From: Euptelea pleiosperma
Taxonomy: Eukaryota > Streptophyta > Magnoliopsida > Ranunculales > Eupteleaceae
Length of the DNA: 64,000 nucleotides
Reading direction: 5' to 3'
Assembly (NCBI GenBank): GCA_035048495.1
Contig: CM068540.1
Location: 8,292,829 to 8,356,828, forward strand
The notes beneath the pieces were generated by a model. That model was not told where the DNA came from, did no database searches, and saw only the letters and a list, made by a program, of their open reading frames with translations. This document shows positions 22,796 to 32,259 of this stretch, one piece after another. Position numbers and translations under genes: made by a program. The number at the start of each line of letters is the position of its first letter. The stretch's first letter is position 1.

Positions 22796-25092
22796 GAAAG
22801 GTGGGTTAGGCTTGGGTTGGCCCCTTTAGTACTCGAGTTTGGCTCGGGCCTAGAAACCTGAGCCCGACATACACACACACACATTATCAAAGACATGCTT
22901 GCGACAGATCCATGAAGGCGACCCACTGCAAGATATGCATCACAACTCCAATGGCTTGACTTCAATTCTGTATGACAAGATGAGCAATTGAAAAGCCCAT
23001 TGTTATGTTACTGATAATGGAGGTACTTTTTAATCTTTATTGAAGCCGTGAGTTTCGCCAATATGTAGGTCTCGTTCTGTTGTAAACTTATGTTATCATT
23101 CATAATTGTGTTACAATTTGCAACTTAAGGCAAATTATTTTGCCTCCGTAGGAGCAAGAATATATGGAGAATTTTGAACTTGTAATTCTTGTATAAATAA
23201 ACTTGTAAAGATGACGAATATAAATGTTTTATTTACAGGATGTGAAAATGAAGCTTTTATTTCATTGCTAGCATAATGGTCATTGTATTGACTAATAAAC
23301 AATTTTCATATGAAAAAATTTAACCTTTCCAACTAATTAAAAAAAAATTAATAAATTGACTAACCCGACCAGGTAGGTTTCAGGCTACAAAATCTAAGCC
23401 TGACCTTGGATTGGGTTGGGCTTTGGTTCATAGCCTTGAAATTCGAGTTGGGCTAGGGTTGACCCCCCAACCCAACCCAACCCGCCCGAGTTGCAGCCCT
23501 AATTGTCATAGTTAAGGGAGGCAAGTCTAAATTTTCTTAATCTAGGGAAGCGTGTCTAATTTGCCTCATTAAGAAGGGATGTAAGTAAAAAAAATCCTAC
23601 TTTTTTTCCTATTACTTTTATCTTTTTGAGAGAGCCTCTTCGTGATAACAAAATTGGACGAAAGATTGAATCCCTCTCTAGTTTATTGAAAAAAAAAATC
23701 TCTCTTTTTTAAAAGAAAATTAACATATCCTTGATCCAGTGGCGGAGCCGAGATTTTGTTCAAGGGGGGCAAAAGTGCAAAAAATTGTTCAAGGGGGAGC
23801 TAATTGCAAAAAAGAAAAACCCAAGGGAGCAAACCAAAGGGAAATGGCAGTTTAGGAAGTAGAAGTTTTTTTTTTTTTAAAGAATTTTCAAAGTTGAGGG
23901 GGCAAATGCTCCTTCCCCTTCTTGGTGCCGCCACTGCCTTGATCCCTAATAAGAAGTGGTAGTTAGGCTTAATAGCTACGTAATTATGTTTGTCCAATGC
24001 AAAGATTCTTTTTTCAGGTACAACTTTAGGTTCTTGAAAGTTTTCTTTTTCTCAACTAGTCGCCCTGAAGAAGATTGTAAGGAGAACAAGGAAAACTCTT
24101 CTAGAGAGATAAGACATCTCTTTAGTAAGGTTTGAGAAGAGCGAGGAAACAAAGAAAAAAAATTTAATTATAGAGTCAACGAAGAAGTATTACACTTGAA
24201 TACGATTGCGTAGCTGATTGCCTAAAAAAGATTGGACGCAAAATAGGAAAAACCTTTCTAGTGAGATAAAGACAGAGAAAAGGAAAGGAGGAAACAACCA
24301 GATAAAGGAAACATCTCTAGAGAGAAGTATTACTAAAAAATAAAATAGCTTGAACCAAAAAGGCAAAAACTACTTCTTGCGCACATTCTTGGCCTCCTCT
24401 CCACGTGTTGATAAATGATTGGGGGTTCAGGAGATGCCTCAACGTCCCGAGGGGGGTGAGGAAAAGTTTTTCGATTAATCATTCAAGATTAGGTTTTGGT
24501 TGAATTGATATATATAAACCTAGTTTTGAATCATTCAAGCTGCCCTTAACCCCCAATATTAGTTCAATTGCCTTCGATCCAAGCTTGGTTTGCACTCGCA
24601 AGGGGGTGTTGGGGTGTAGGGATTGCTTTGCACTGGATAGACTAAATCAAAGCATGATAGTTGATTCATTGTTTTGCTTGCAAGGATAACATGATGTTTA
24701 AATCCATCAAGCAGGCATTATCCCTGAATTTGGACATACATTAGAATGAATGTATTCTTTTTAAAACTATTTCCTCCTTATCCTTGGATATTATATCTGC
24801 ATCCAAACACACCTATAGAGTCATGAAGTTGGAATGAGATCATTTTCGAGTCCACACCTGAATAGACCGTGCTTGACTTGTACAAATAAAAGAAAATCAT
24901 GTCAAAGGGAAAAGTTTAAGGTAGCTCAAGACCCACCAGATTAGATAGTCACAAAGGCTCCAATGTGGCGGATCCCACAATCCAGTGTTGGGCCCATATT
25001 GCAAAAACGGTATCAGCTTAATCTACAGTCTTGGAACTTCTAGTTTAAGATACTGTATCTAGCTACGGGCTTGGGCCCAGACTGAATTTCCA
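22796..25092. repeat. Duplicated block X, copy 2
   Basis: The second copy of 18180-20302, running directly into gene block C at 25093. The order X-gene-X-gene shows a tandem duplication with a unit of about 4.6 kb. No supported gene. Starts with ttaggcttgggttggcccct and includes the run gaccccccaacccaaccc at 23461. Confidence 0.85.
24602..24814. mobile_element. MITE with GGGGTGTTTGGATG-type ends (in block X copy 2)
   Basis: The counterpart of 19796-20013, copied with the block. The left end is mutated (gggggtgttggggtgtag). The right end ctgcatccaaacacacc is intact. Confidence 0.6.
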
Positions 25093-25396
25093 GGTGTTTG
25101 GTGACCTGCATGCCTAACACTTAAGGTGACCTGAATGCCTAACATTGAGGTTGGGTATTCAATCCATACTTATCTACAAGAAAATAAAATAAAATAAACG
25201 ATAGCCAAACAAATCTCAATGATTTCCCCACTAAAAACTGGATATTTAGAGGGAACCAATGATCCAAACAAACAAAAATCAGATCAAAAGTTTCAAAGAA
25301 CAAAAGAATAATCTTAAAATTTACATATTCCTTCAATAATACAAATGAATTCTCTAATATCACTCACACACAAACATAATAAGAATACAAATAAAA

Positions 25397-25681
25397 TCAA
25401 GAATCATCGGCCGTACAAGAATCGTCGGTCGGCAAATTTGGACCCCTCGGTGAAGGTGAAGGCGAAGGCTCGGAACCATTAGGTAAGTCGGAAAACGCAT
25501 TGAAAACTCGGCGAATACTAAGAGAACGAGCGGATTTGAAACTAACTGATCTCATATTGATATTGTTGGAGAAGATGGTTGAAGAACTGGAGAGGATGAA
25601 GTAAACCAGAGCTTGAACAAGCAAGAACATCCCCACCTTAATCAACATGTCACCTAGGCTGCTTTCGAATTCGAACACCAT
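25397..25681 (-). CDS. Small single-pass membrane protein, copy C
   Basis: A 94-residue paralogue of the proteins at 47-325 and 20920-21198, closest to copy A. The conserved start is MVFEF. An in-frame ATG six codons upstream at 25699 is an alternative start, as in copy A. The one length change is an extra Ser-Pro pair in the tail (SPSPSPRG), caused by a 6-base in-frame duplication of ggtgaa. The helix at about residues 13-30 and the basic Arg/Ser segment are unchanged. The intact frame and retained TATA box suggest an active gene of unknown function. Confidence 0.7.
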   Translation of the reverse strand: MVFEFESSLGDMLIKVGMFLLVQALVYFILSSSSTIFSNNINMRSVSFKSARSLSIRRVFNAFSDLPNGSEPSPSPSPRGPNLPTDDSCTADDS

Positions 25682-25796
25682 TGTTATCGACGTCAACAAT
25701 CGACACGATCAATCAGTGATGGCTGGCTGAAAATAAGTTGCAGAGATGAAATAAGGTGAATTGGATATGTTTGAAGAAAGCTGAGGATGGAGGGCT

Positions 25797-25805
25797 TCTT
25801 ATAGA
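25797..25805 (-). promoter_or_regulatory. TATA box of small membrane-protein gene, copy C
   Basis: TCTATAAGA on the minus strand, about 118 bases upstream of the start, equivalent to copies A and B. Confidence 0.6.
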
Positions 25806-26182
25806 GGGGTGGTGGTGTCTATGGAGCCGCCTCTTTGACTTGCACGTTTTTGCTTTGATTTGAAGAAGGTGTTGAGAAGGAAGCCTTTCTGCCTATCCAA
25901 GCAAGAGTGTGGGCGTGGGGGCTTGGTCATGGGTCAAAGAAATTAAAAATAATGGACTACGTACATCATTGGTCTATCATTCTCAATAGTCCCTATCTTT
26001 CATGCTTGAATGTGACCCGGATACCCGTCGATCAGGACGTTCAATTAACAAGAAGTCTTCCGACCCCCGTTGGATCGTCCTTAGTATTCACACCATGCAA
26101 ATCTTGAGTGCAAAAACCAACGGTTTGTACCCCCTCTTGAAGCAGACAACAACATACTATTTTTCAAAGGTCGGGATCGGGG

Positions 26183-26490
26183 GAAAACCATTTGGCGGAC
26201 CCACATAGAAGATGAATCAATGGGTGATTTTTGGTGAGGATGATCTCTATGCTGAGGAGATCATCGTTACAAAACTTCAAATCATTCCGATATTCCTAGA
26301 TTGGTTTAGAAGTTGAAGAATTATGGACCATCTATTTTTTACCGTTAACTTGAAAACCACATTTGATGGGGTTAGAAATTTCAGAATGGGCTGATTTTTC
26401 TGTTGGGGTGATCTATATGGTCAGGAGATCATCCTCACCAAAAATCAGCCATTGATTCATCTTCTATGTGGGTCAGCCAAAATGGTTTTC
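26183..26490. mobile_element. Second foldback MITE family (FB2), 308 bp
   Basis: The left arm has gaaaaccatttggcggaccc and agaagatgaatcaatgg. The right arm is the inverse, with ccattgattcatcttct and gtcagccaaaatggttttc. Each arm continues inward with gtgatttttggtgaggat and its inverse, giving arms longer than 80 bases around a short centre. Non-coding. The related copy is at 2115-2443, and a 22-base piece of the arm occurs at 29302-29323. Confidence 0.8.
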
Positions 26491-26602
26491 AAAAATAGTT
26501 GTCAAAAATGGTTGTCCCTCGATCGTTAGTTGCGAGGGAAAAAGTAGAGAAAAAATTTGACAGTGACATTTTTTTATTCGGGTATCTGTGCGGCTCCTAA
26601 AA

Positions 26603-26886
26603 TGCTACGTGGCATACTTCTAGAGACCATTGACCGTATGGATGTTTGAACCATCCCTATGTGGATTTGCATTCCAAAAATCAACCTGCTTGTTGATTTA
26701 TAGGCATTGGATCTGAGTAACGCAAAATAATGCTCAAATCCCACGGTTGAAAATGAAGCCATGAAAAAAACTCAAATCAAACAGTATAAAAACCCACCAA
26801 TCAGACTGATTTTTGCTATTCAAGTCCACCTAAAGATGGTTCAAACATCCGTATGACCAATGATCTCTAAAGATGTGCCACGTGGC
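26603..26886. mobile_element. G-box foldback MITE, copy f (near-complete, 284 bp)
   Basis: This copy shows the family structure. The left end is a mutated G-box (gctacgtggcata), then ctagagaccattgaccgtat, ggatgttt, aaaaatcaacctgc and a centre near 26720-26760. The same words then run back in inverse order to ctctaaagatgtgccacgtgg. The whole element is a long palindrome without coding capacity. Fresh copies end in gCCACGTGGc, which is a perfect G-box. Confidence 0.75.
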
Positions 26887-27490
26887 TTTTTGGTGCAGAA
26901 CATCTAACCAATGTTCTCTGTGGCTCACAAGATTTTTAAGTACTTTCCAAATGTGGGCCCTGACCTCCAACTGTCCGTAGAAAATTCCGGAATAGTCCAT
27001 ACATTAGACCGTTAGATGTACCTTTAAAAAGAGGAGCAAATTGGGGCAGTTTTGTAATTGTAACTCTGCTTTTACTTGAACAATGTAAACATCCATGGAT
27101 GTGTCCTCCACGTCTCTTTATTAGATTAGATCATTAGATGAAGACACCACATCAACCTACTCTGTCTTTTTAGCACATGGAGTTCACTTTTGCTGACTAG
27201 TTGGAGCGACCAACAGAAGTAATGACTAGCGCCTCTCAGCATGACATGTACCCTGACGACCCTGTCTTCTATTTTTGAAATTTGAACAGTATTAAAAAAC
27301 AGTGTTGTATCTCAAGGGTACTTGTCAAACTAACTGCTTTGCCGACTGACTAAAAACTCAATAGAAAGAGTTCTCTTGACTGAGAAGTCCTGTTTTAATT
27401 GGATTCCAATAGCATGGCATAACGGGCTTCTTCCAAGTCAATGCAAGAAGCAAGAGGTACACTTTACGGACGACTGGGTCAACAGTATGA
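26887..27490. other. Intergenic, nothing recognised
   Basis: About 600 bases of mixed composition with no supported gene, repeat or regulatory element. Confidence 0.4.
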
Positions 27491-27649
27491 GCCACGTGGC
27501 ATGCTCTTAGATATCGCTGACCATATGAATGTTTGACCCAACCCTAGGCCTACAGACCAAAAATTAGCTTGATTAATGATTTATAAGCGTTGGATGGGAG
27601 TCGCTTTTATGGTTGATTTTTTACCGTCGTATTCAAGCATTATTTGGGG

Positions 27650-27970
27650 CAAGGTTTAAAAGGGGCCGTTATAATGGTATAACTGACTGGGGGTGTTACT
27701 TTTTCCGTTATAACGGTAAATATGAAAAAAATAGTGCTTGAATTCATTTTGAAATTTCAAATTATAAAAAAAAAATCAAAAATTACTGGGAAAAACTGAA
27801 TATAACAGAAATAACAGCCATTGTTTTCACAAAAGTTTCCAGAAAATAACGGTCGTATTATTTTTGCCGTGATTTTCTGGGCATTTTAACAGTACATAAC
27901 GTCACAGGGGAAGTTCGAATCCTTTATAACGGTCATTGTTTTCGTTATAACGGCCGTTTTTTAAACCATG
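27650..27970. mobile_element. hAT-like MITE, CAAGGTTTAA family, 321 bp
   Basis: Starts CAAGGTTTAAAAGG and ends TTTTTTAAACCATG, an imperfect inverse pair. It is flanked by perfect 8-bp duplications atttgggg (27642-27649 and 27971-27978). The interior repeats ccgttataacgg and cgttataac words in both orientations. No coding capacity. It would depend on a hAT transposase in trans. Confidence 0.85.
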
Positions 27971-28053
27971 ATTTGGGGTACAAGATCCAAAGGATTGAAA
28001 TCACTAATCAAGTTGATTTTTGGTAGGTAAGTCTACCTAGGAATAGGCCAAAC

Positions 28054-28425
28054 CAAGGTTTAAGGGAGGCCATTTTTACGGTTTAACGGATTGGGGGCAT
28101 TCTCGTTAAAACGGATTGAAACGGCCAAGGGCAAAAATTGAAAAAAAAAATAGATTTTAACAGATTTTAACGATTTAACGGAAAAAAAACAGAAAAAGTG
28201 GCGCTGAAATTCAAATTTTGAAATTTAAAATTTGAAACTTTAAAAAAAAAAAAAAAAAAACCCGCAATTTAACAAATTTAACGGCTGTTTTTTTTTTCAC
28301 AAATATTTTTCAGAATTTAACGGCTGTTAAAATGTTTTTAACGGCCATTAAATTAAATGCATCAAAACGGGTTTAAAAGGTTTTAACGGAAACGGGATTG
28401 GTGCACGGCCGTTTTTAAAACCATG
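28054..28425. mobile_element. hAT-like MITE, CAAGGTTTAA family variant, 372 bp
   Basis: Starts CAAGGTTTAAGGG and ends GTTTTTAAAACCATG. It is flanked by 8-bp duplications ggccaaac and ggtcaaac (28046-28053 and 28426-28433, one mismatch). The interior is built from tttaacgg, gttaaaa and acgg words, a different word from the neighbour at 27650 although the ends are alike. Contains an A run at about 28243-28260. Confidence 0.8.
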
Positions 28426-28473
28426 GGTCAAACATCCATATGGTCAGTAGTTTCTTAAAGTCTGCCACGTGGT

Positions 28474-29286
28474 TCATACTGTGACCCATATTCATCATCT
28501 AAGTTTTACTCCACTTTTATCCAATGAAAATGAGACACAGGGCACCCATGGCCGCTTGACTAAATATATAGGACAACTCATATAAGGTCGCCAGAATTTA
28601 TAGATATGTCCAAAAATAATTGCTGGAGTGCGGAGTCATCAAATTTAGTGGCACACCATGCAAAAATAGCTGCCTATAAATGTGGTGGGACCAAGTATCT
28701 AATCATATGTATGTGTTTGATGGGAGTGGGACACGTGTGGAGGCCAAATTTTAATAGTTCAAAAAATTTGCAATTTGCCTTCCTTTGAACCAATCGCGTG
28801 GGTCCACGCGGATTTAAGTAAGTTATTCGAGTACCTTTAAATTTGCTCAAACAATGAAGAAAAATGAGTTAAAACCAAGTATGTTAGGGTTGCGTTTGGG
28901 ATTACAGTAATCTGAGCTTATAGCTTATTGTGGTAAGCTATGGATAAGCAGTATCCATAGCTTATTGCTTTTCGAGTCAGGCTTTTGAACCAAAATTTTA
29001 TGGATACTGAGCTTGGATATGACCGAACATTTTGTCATTTAAATCGATTAATAAAAAATAAAGGGTTATTTTTAGCATTTTAAAATTTTATATTAGATTT
29101 AGTCGTCATTTATTGTTTGTCTTTAATGAATAAGGGGATATTTTAGGTATTATGAGAGTTTTATTTAAGTTTAAATTTCAACACGTGTTAAATAAAAGTA
29201 TTGGGCGCAAGTCAAAAGTAAAAAAGCACTTTTAAAATTGTCTCCTCGAATTGCCAACAGTAAAACTCAAAAAATGAAAAAAAAAA
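28474..29286. other. Intergenic, nothing firmly recognised
   Basis: Around 28886-28980 the words gcgtttgggattacag and ttatagcttattgtggtaag suggest a MITE fragment, but no paired terminus is visible. No supported gene. Confidence 0.35.
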
Positions 29287-29449
29287 AGTTCAAGAATTAC
29301 TAAATCAGCCATTGATTCATCTTAGCGATCTTGGGTTTAGCCTGCAAGATATGGCCGCAGGGCCATATGAGAAAGAACCAGAGAACTTTCCCGAACTCTA
29401 TGAGGCCACCCTAAGTGATATAGAAGAGACAGTTCAAGAATTACTAAAT
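29287..29449. repeat. 19-bp direct repeats flanking a 125-bp segment
   Basis: Agttcaagaattactaaat occurs at 29287-29305 and 29431-29449. Between them lie 125 bases. Including the last 4 bases of the left repeat, these start with a 22-base piece of the FB2 arm (cagccattgattcatctt) and continue with unrelated GC-richer sequence. The repeats look like a long target duplication or a template-switch footprint. Confidence 0.6.
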
Positions 29450-29512
29450 ATGGGGACCCTCCACCCGGGCCCACCCCAGCACACCAATGAGTCAGAAAAG
29501 CCCTTCCATCCC

Positions 29513-29831
29513 TAAGATAAATAAAAAAGGTGATAGTGGATCTCCTTGTTGGAGTCATCACGAGAGGGGGTGACAAAGCCTAAGGGAGAGCCCTTGAGGT
29601 GGACCGAATTGGTCGGAGTAAAAATGCATTGGAAAACAAGACAGCACCAAGGTTCACTAAAGATCTTAAAGGAATCCCCATTCTATGCGATCATAAGCCT
29701 TAGACATATATATAATTTGGTATTTCATTGAACGTAGAATTGCATGTACAATGATTACATTATCAACTATTTGTCGAACAAAGGCATTCTATAGCTGAAT
29801 TAGCCAGGAGCTTAGAAGTGATTCTGTACAA
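29513..29831 (-). pseudogene. L1-type LINE reverse transcriptase fragment
   Basis: Read on the minus strand the fragment contains, in order, AFVRQIVDNVII, then SKAYDRIEW (29679-29705), then QQGDPLSPFLFIL (29514-29552). These are conserved blocks of plant L1 reverse transcriptases, in the right order. The spacing between KAYDRIEW and GDPLSP is shorter than in complete enzymes, so there is an internal deletion, and stops and shifts interrupt the frame. Only about 320 bases of the LINE remain. The downstream active-site block is missing. On the coding strand the 5' side is cut by the mini-Helitron at 29832. Confidence 0.7.
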
Positions 29832-29990
29832 TCGATATGACAAGTGACAGTGGTTGTCTCCCCACTTATACCCCCTCTTATAGGCTTCAATAAAGAAGAG
29901 CTGAGATCTTATCCCCAAACTGGACGGTAGATCTCAGCCACTCACACCCGATTTTGGCAAATGCTTTGTTGGGGAGTGATGTGGGCACGG
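29832..29990 (+). mobile_element. Minute Helitron, decayed, plus orientation
   Basis: Homologous to the units at 30210-30819 in reverse: tcgatatgacaagtgacagt, then gttgtctccccacttata, then cactcacacccgattttgg and gatgtgggcacgggg. The 3' CTAG end is lost. It follows a host A. Confidence 0.55.
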
Positions 29991-30194
29991 GGATTGGGAT
30001 GGGTGGATGGGCGTCTACTTTTGGGAGAAGCAGAAAATTTGTATAATTTATGTATGTAATCAGCTAGGGTAGGCCCATCCTACCATCCAAATGCTATTCA
30101 CACATTAAAATTTAGGGTGGAAAAACATAACGATTAGACTCAACTGCTATGAAAGCTTCAAAATTTGAAGAATCCTTGCAATCACCCCAATGTT

Positions 30195-30922
30195 TGTTTT
30201 ATATGTATACTAGTGGGTGTGGCATGTGCCCACGGTACTCCCCAATAATGCCTTTGCCAAAATTGGGCGTGAGTGGCTGAGATCCACCGTCTAGTTGGGG
30301 GATAAGATCTTAGCCCTTCTTTGTTGAAGCCTATAAGATGGGGTATAAGTGGGGAGACAACCATTGTCACTTGTTATATAGACTAGTGGGTGGTCCGTGC
30401 CCTCTCGGCACTCTCCGACAAAGCATTTGCCAAAATCAGTGTGAGTGGTTGAGATCCACCATCCAGTTCGGGGATAAGATCTCAGCTCTTCTTTATTGAA
30501 GCCTTTAAGAGGGGGTATAACTGGGGAGACAACATCCCTGTTTTGTTATATAGACTAGTAGGTGGCCCGTGCCCTTGGCACTCCCCTACAAAGCATTTCC
30601 CAAAATCGGATGTGAGTGGTTGAGATCCATAGTCCATTTGGGGGATAAGATCTCGGCCATCCTTTGTGAAGCCGATAAGAGGGGTATAAGTGGGGAGACA
30701 ATTTCTCTGTTAAATTAATCCAACCGTCTAAATTTTATTTTATGTAAGGGTTGATATGGGACCTTCGATAAATGAAGCCTATAAGAGGGAGAGACAACTG
30801 CTGTGTTCTGTTATATAGATATTAATAACCGATAAACTACCCTCCCCAGGTAAGAACGGGACTTGAACCGAGGTATTTGGGTACACCCCCAATGATTTGA
30901 CCAACTGAGCTAATGGACGTTT
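30195..30922 (-). mobile_element. tRNA-derived SINE interrupted by a mini-Helitron array
   Basis: On the minus strand the tRNA-like head lies at 30840-30922, with A-box TAGCTCAGTTGG and B-box-like GGTTCAAGTCC. The AT-rich tail is at 30195-30209. Imperfect 20-bp target duplications (cttgcaatcaccccaatgtt, one mismatch) lie at 30175-30194 and 30923-30942. The SINE without its insert would be only about 118 bases. The 610-base Helitron array sits between body and tail. Confidence 0.65.
30210..30819 (-). mobile_element. Head-to-tail array of ~172-bp minute Helitrons
   Basis: Unit 1 is 30210-30382 and unit 2 is 30383-30554. Unit 3 starts at 30555 and is fused to a partial unit 4 that ends at 30819. 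On the minus strand each unit starts TC (tatataac) and ends CTAG, and at both unit junctions CTAG is followed directly by TC with no spacer. The array as a whole is flanked by A and T, as for one Helitron insertion. Each complete unit has the GTGCC/GGYAC-type hairpin just before CTAG. No coding capacity. Confidence 0.8.
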
Positions 30923-31058
30923 CTTGCAGTCACCCCAATGTTAGCAGGTCCTACCTGGCTCACTTCTGCTTGAGCCATCTGAGTGGAAAAACAGAAAATC
31001 CCAGGATACCGAGTTCGGTATTCTGTATACAAAAAAGTATACCAATTTCGCCCAAAAA

Positions 31059-31342
31059 TTCCATGTGGCATACTCCTTCGAGTCCACTGACCATGTGAAT
31101 GTCTGCCCACCCCTTGGTGGACCTACACAACAAAAAAATCAAACTTGATTGGTGATTTCTATCTGTTGGATTTGAACTTTTTTCTCATGGGCTTCATGAA
31201 GATGCCCACTAATGGGCTCCAAGCCCATGACAAAAAAAATACTCAAATTCAACCTCTAAAAATTCAACAATTTAGATATTTTGGAGTATAGGTCCACCAA
31301 GTGGTGGGCCATACATTCACCCAAAAAAGTGTTCCACATGGC
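31059..31342. mobile_element. G-box foldback MITE, copy h
   Basis: Ends ccatgtggcatactcc and gtgttccacatggca are inverse. The inner arms have accccttggtggacctac and the inverse ggtccaccaagtggtgggcc. The inverse similarity continues outside to about 31010 and 31385 (cgagttcggtat against attcggtata), so this copy may carry extended arms. Confidence 0.7.
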
Positions 31343-31569
31343 ATTTTTTGGGGAGTTGCTATACCCAATTCGGTATAGCTCTCATAGAAGACGGAGTTAC
31401 TGGAATGGCCTTGAAAGTCACGGGGAATTCCATAATACCTTGGAAGATTTTAGATAGCCTTTTCGGCAGTTTTGGCTGTTACTTCGTTCGTTAGCACCGG
31501 TAAGAGGTGGATTAACAAGTTTTTTCGGGCCCAAAAAATCATTATTTGTGGCAAAGAGTTTAACATGTC
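31343..31569. other. 5' flank of the tRNA gene
   Basis: No gene seen. A caa motif about 15 bases before the tRNA (ggcaaagag) fits the usual plant tRNA start-site context, though it is weak evidence. Confidence 0.35.
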
Positions 31570-31651
31570 GTCGCTTTGGCCGAGTGGTTAAGGCGTGTGC
31601 CTGCTAAGTACATGGGGTTTCCCCGCGAGAGTTCGAATCTCTCAGGCGACG
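31570..31651 (+). tRNA. trnS-GCU: tRNA-Ser (anticodon GCT)
   Basis: An 82-nt class II tRNA gene. The 7-bp acceptor stem is GTCGCTT paired with AGGCGAC (one G-T pair), followed by a G discriminator at 31651. The A-box region is TGGCCGAGTGG. The anticodon loop CTGCTAA, with anticodon GCT, is closed by GTGC/GTAC. The long variable arm ATGGGGTTTCCCC is typical of serine tRNAs. The T arm AGAGTTCGAATCTCT gives a perfect B-box. There is no intron. It charges serine and reads AGC/AGT codons. All stems pair, so the gene looks functional and is nuclear in type. Confidence 0.93.
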
Positions 31652-31661
31652 ATAAGTTATA

Positions 31662-31667
31662 TTTTTT
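31662..31667 (+). terminator. Pol III T-run terminator
   Basis: Six T residues begin 11 bases after the tRNA 3' end, the expected RNA polymerase III stop. Confidence 0.75.
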
Positions 31668-31740
31668 ATAATTTTCATTCTTTCATCCATTGAAGAAGTG
31701 GATCTTTTATAAAAGAGATCCAATAGATAGGAAAAAAATG

Positions 31741-31760
31741 ATTCGCTGGCCCCGGGGGAC
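31741..31760 (+). repeat. GC-rich 20-mer shared with 33207-33226
   Basis: Attcgctggccccgggggac occurs identically at both places, in otherwise unrelated AT-rich surroundings. The later copy is one arm of a hairpin. Confidence 0.7.
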
Positions 31761-31815
31761 TTCAACGTCTGACAAGTACCCCTCGATGGGGAGCGGATTA
31801 TATGCGCCTGTCCCA

Positions 31816-32047
31816 AACCATAGGTGGACCTACAGACGAAAACTTTGCCTAATTAGTAATTTCTAAGCGTTGGATTGGAGCAGTTTTCATGGGTTGATTT
31901 TTAAGCGTGGAATTCGAGCATTATTTGGGATACAAAGATCAAAGGGTTTGAAATCACTGATCTGGATGATTTTTTGGTATGTAGGTCACCTAAAGATGGG
32001 CCAAATATCCATAAGGTTAGTTGTCTCTAAAACTCTGCCACGTGACT
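31816..32047. mobile_element. G-box foldback MITE, copy i (left end lost)
   Basis: The left arm is present from ataggtggacctacagacga. The right arm runs gattttttggtatgtaggtc, gggccaaatatccataagg and ctctaaaactctgccacgtga. The left terminus is replaced by tatatgcgcctgtcccaaa. Confidence 0.65.
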
Positions 32048-32100
32048 CATACTGTGGTGCGTCATCAACGTTGATGACATCCTTCAGCAAACTTCTACTC

Positions 32101-32230
32101 GGGGTGTTTGGATGTACCGATACACGGTCCATATCAGAATGGGAAAGGCGTATCTGTGATGGTAGCATGCACAATGGAATGTGATTGCTATTTTGGGGTA
32201 GGCTGCAACGTGTCCTTGTATCCAAACACC
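32101..32230. mobile_element. Short MITE with GGGGTGTTTGGATGTA ends, 130 bp
   Basis: The left end ggggtgtttggatgta is inverse to the right end tatccaaacacc. It is non-coding and related by its ends to the MITEs at 19796 and 24602, but with a different interior. Confidence 0.6.
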
Positions 32231-32259
32231 TCTTAAATGAGTGTTCTAGATTCACTGGT

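Larger units (their letters stand above)
25093..26170. repeat. Gene-bearing duplicated block, copy C
   Basis: Homologous to copies A and B over gene, promoter and about 350 bases further upstream of the gene. The homology breaks near 26140-26170, so copy C lacks the tail shared by A and B. Confidence 0.8.
27491..28473. mobile_element. G-box foldback MITE, copy g, split by two hAT-like MITEs
   Basis: The outer ends are gccacgtggcatgctcttag (27491) and the inverse cttaaagtctgccacgtgg (to 28473). Removing the two inserts (27650-27970 and 28054-28425) and one copy of each target duplication leaves about 274 bases. That agrees with intact family members of about 280 bp and supports all three sets of boundaries. 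Confidence 0.8.

Noticed and set aside
30840..30922. Functional tRNA gene on the minus strand
   Set aside because: A and B boxes are present, but acceptor and T stems do not pair and the sequence is bounded by SINE-type target duplications.
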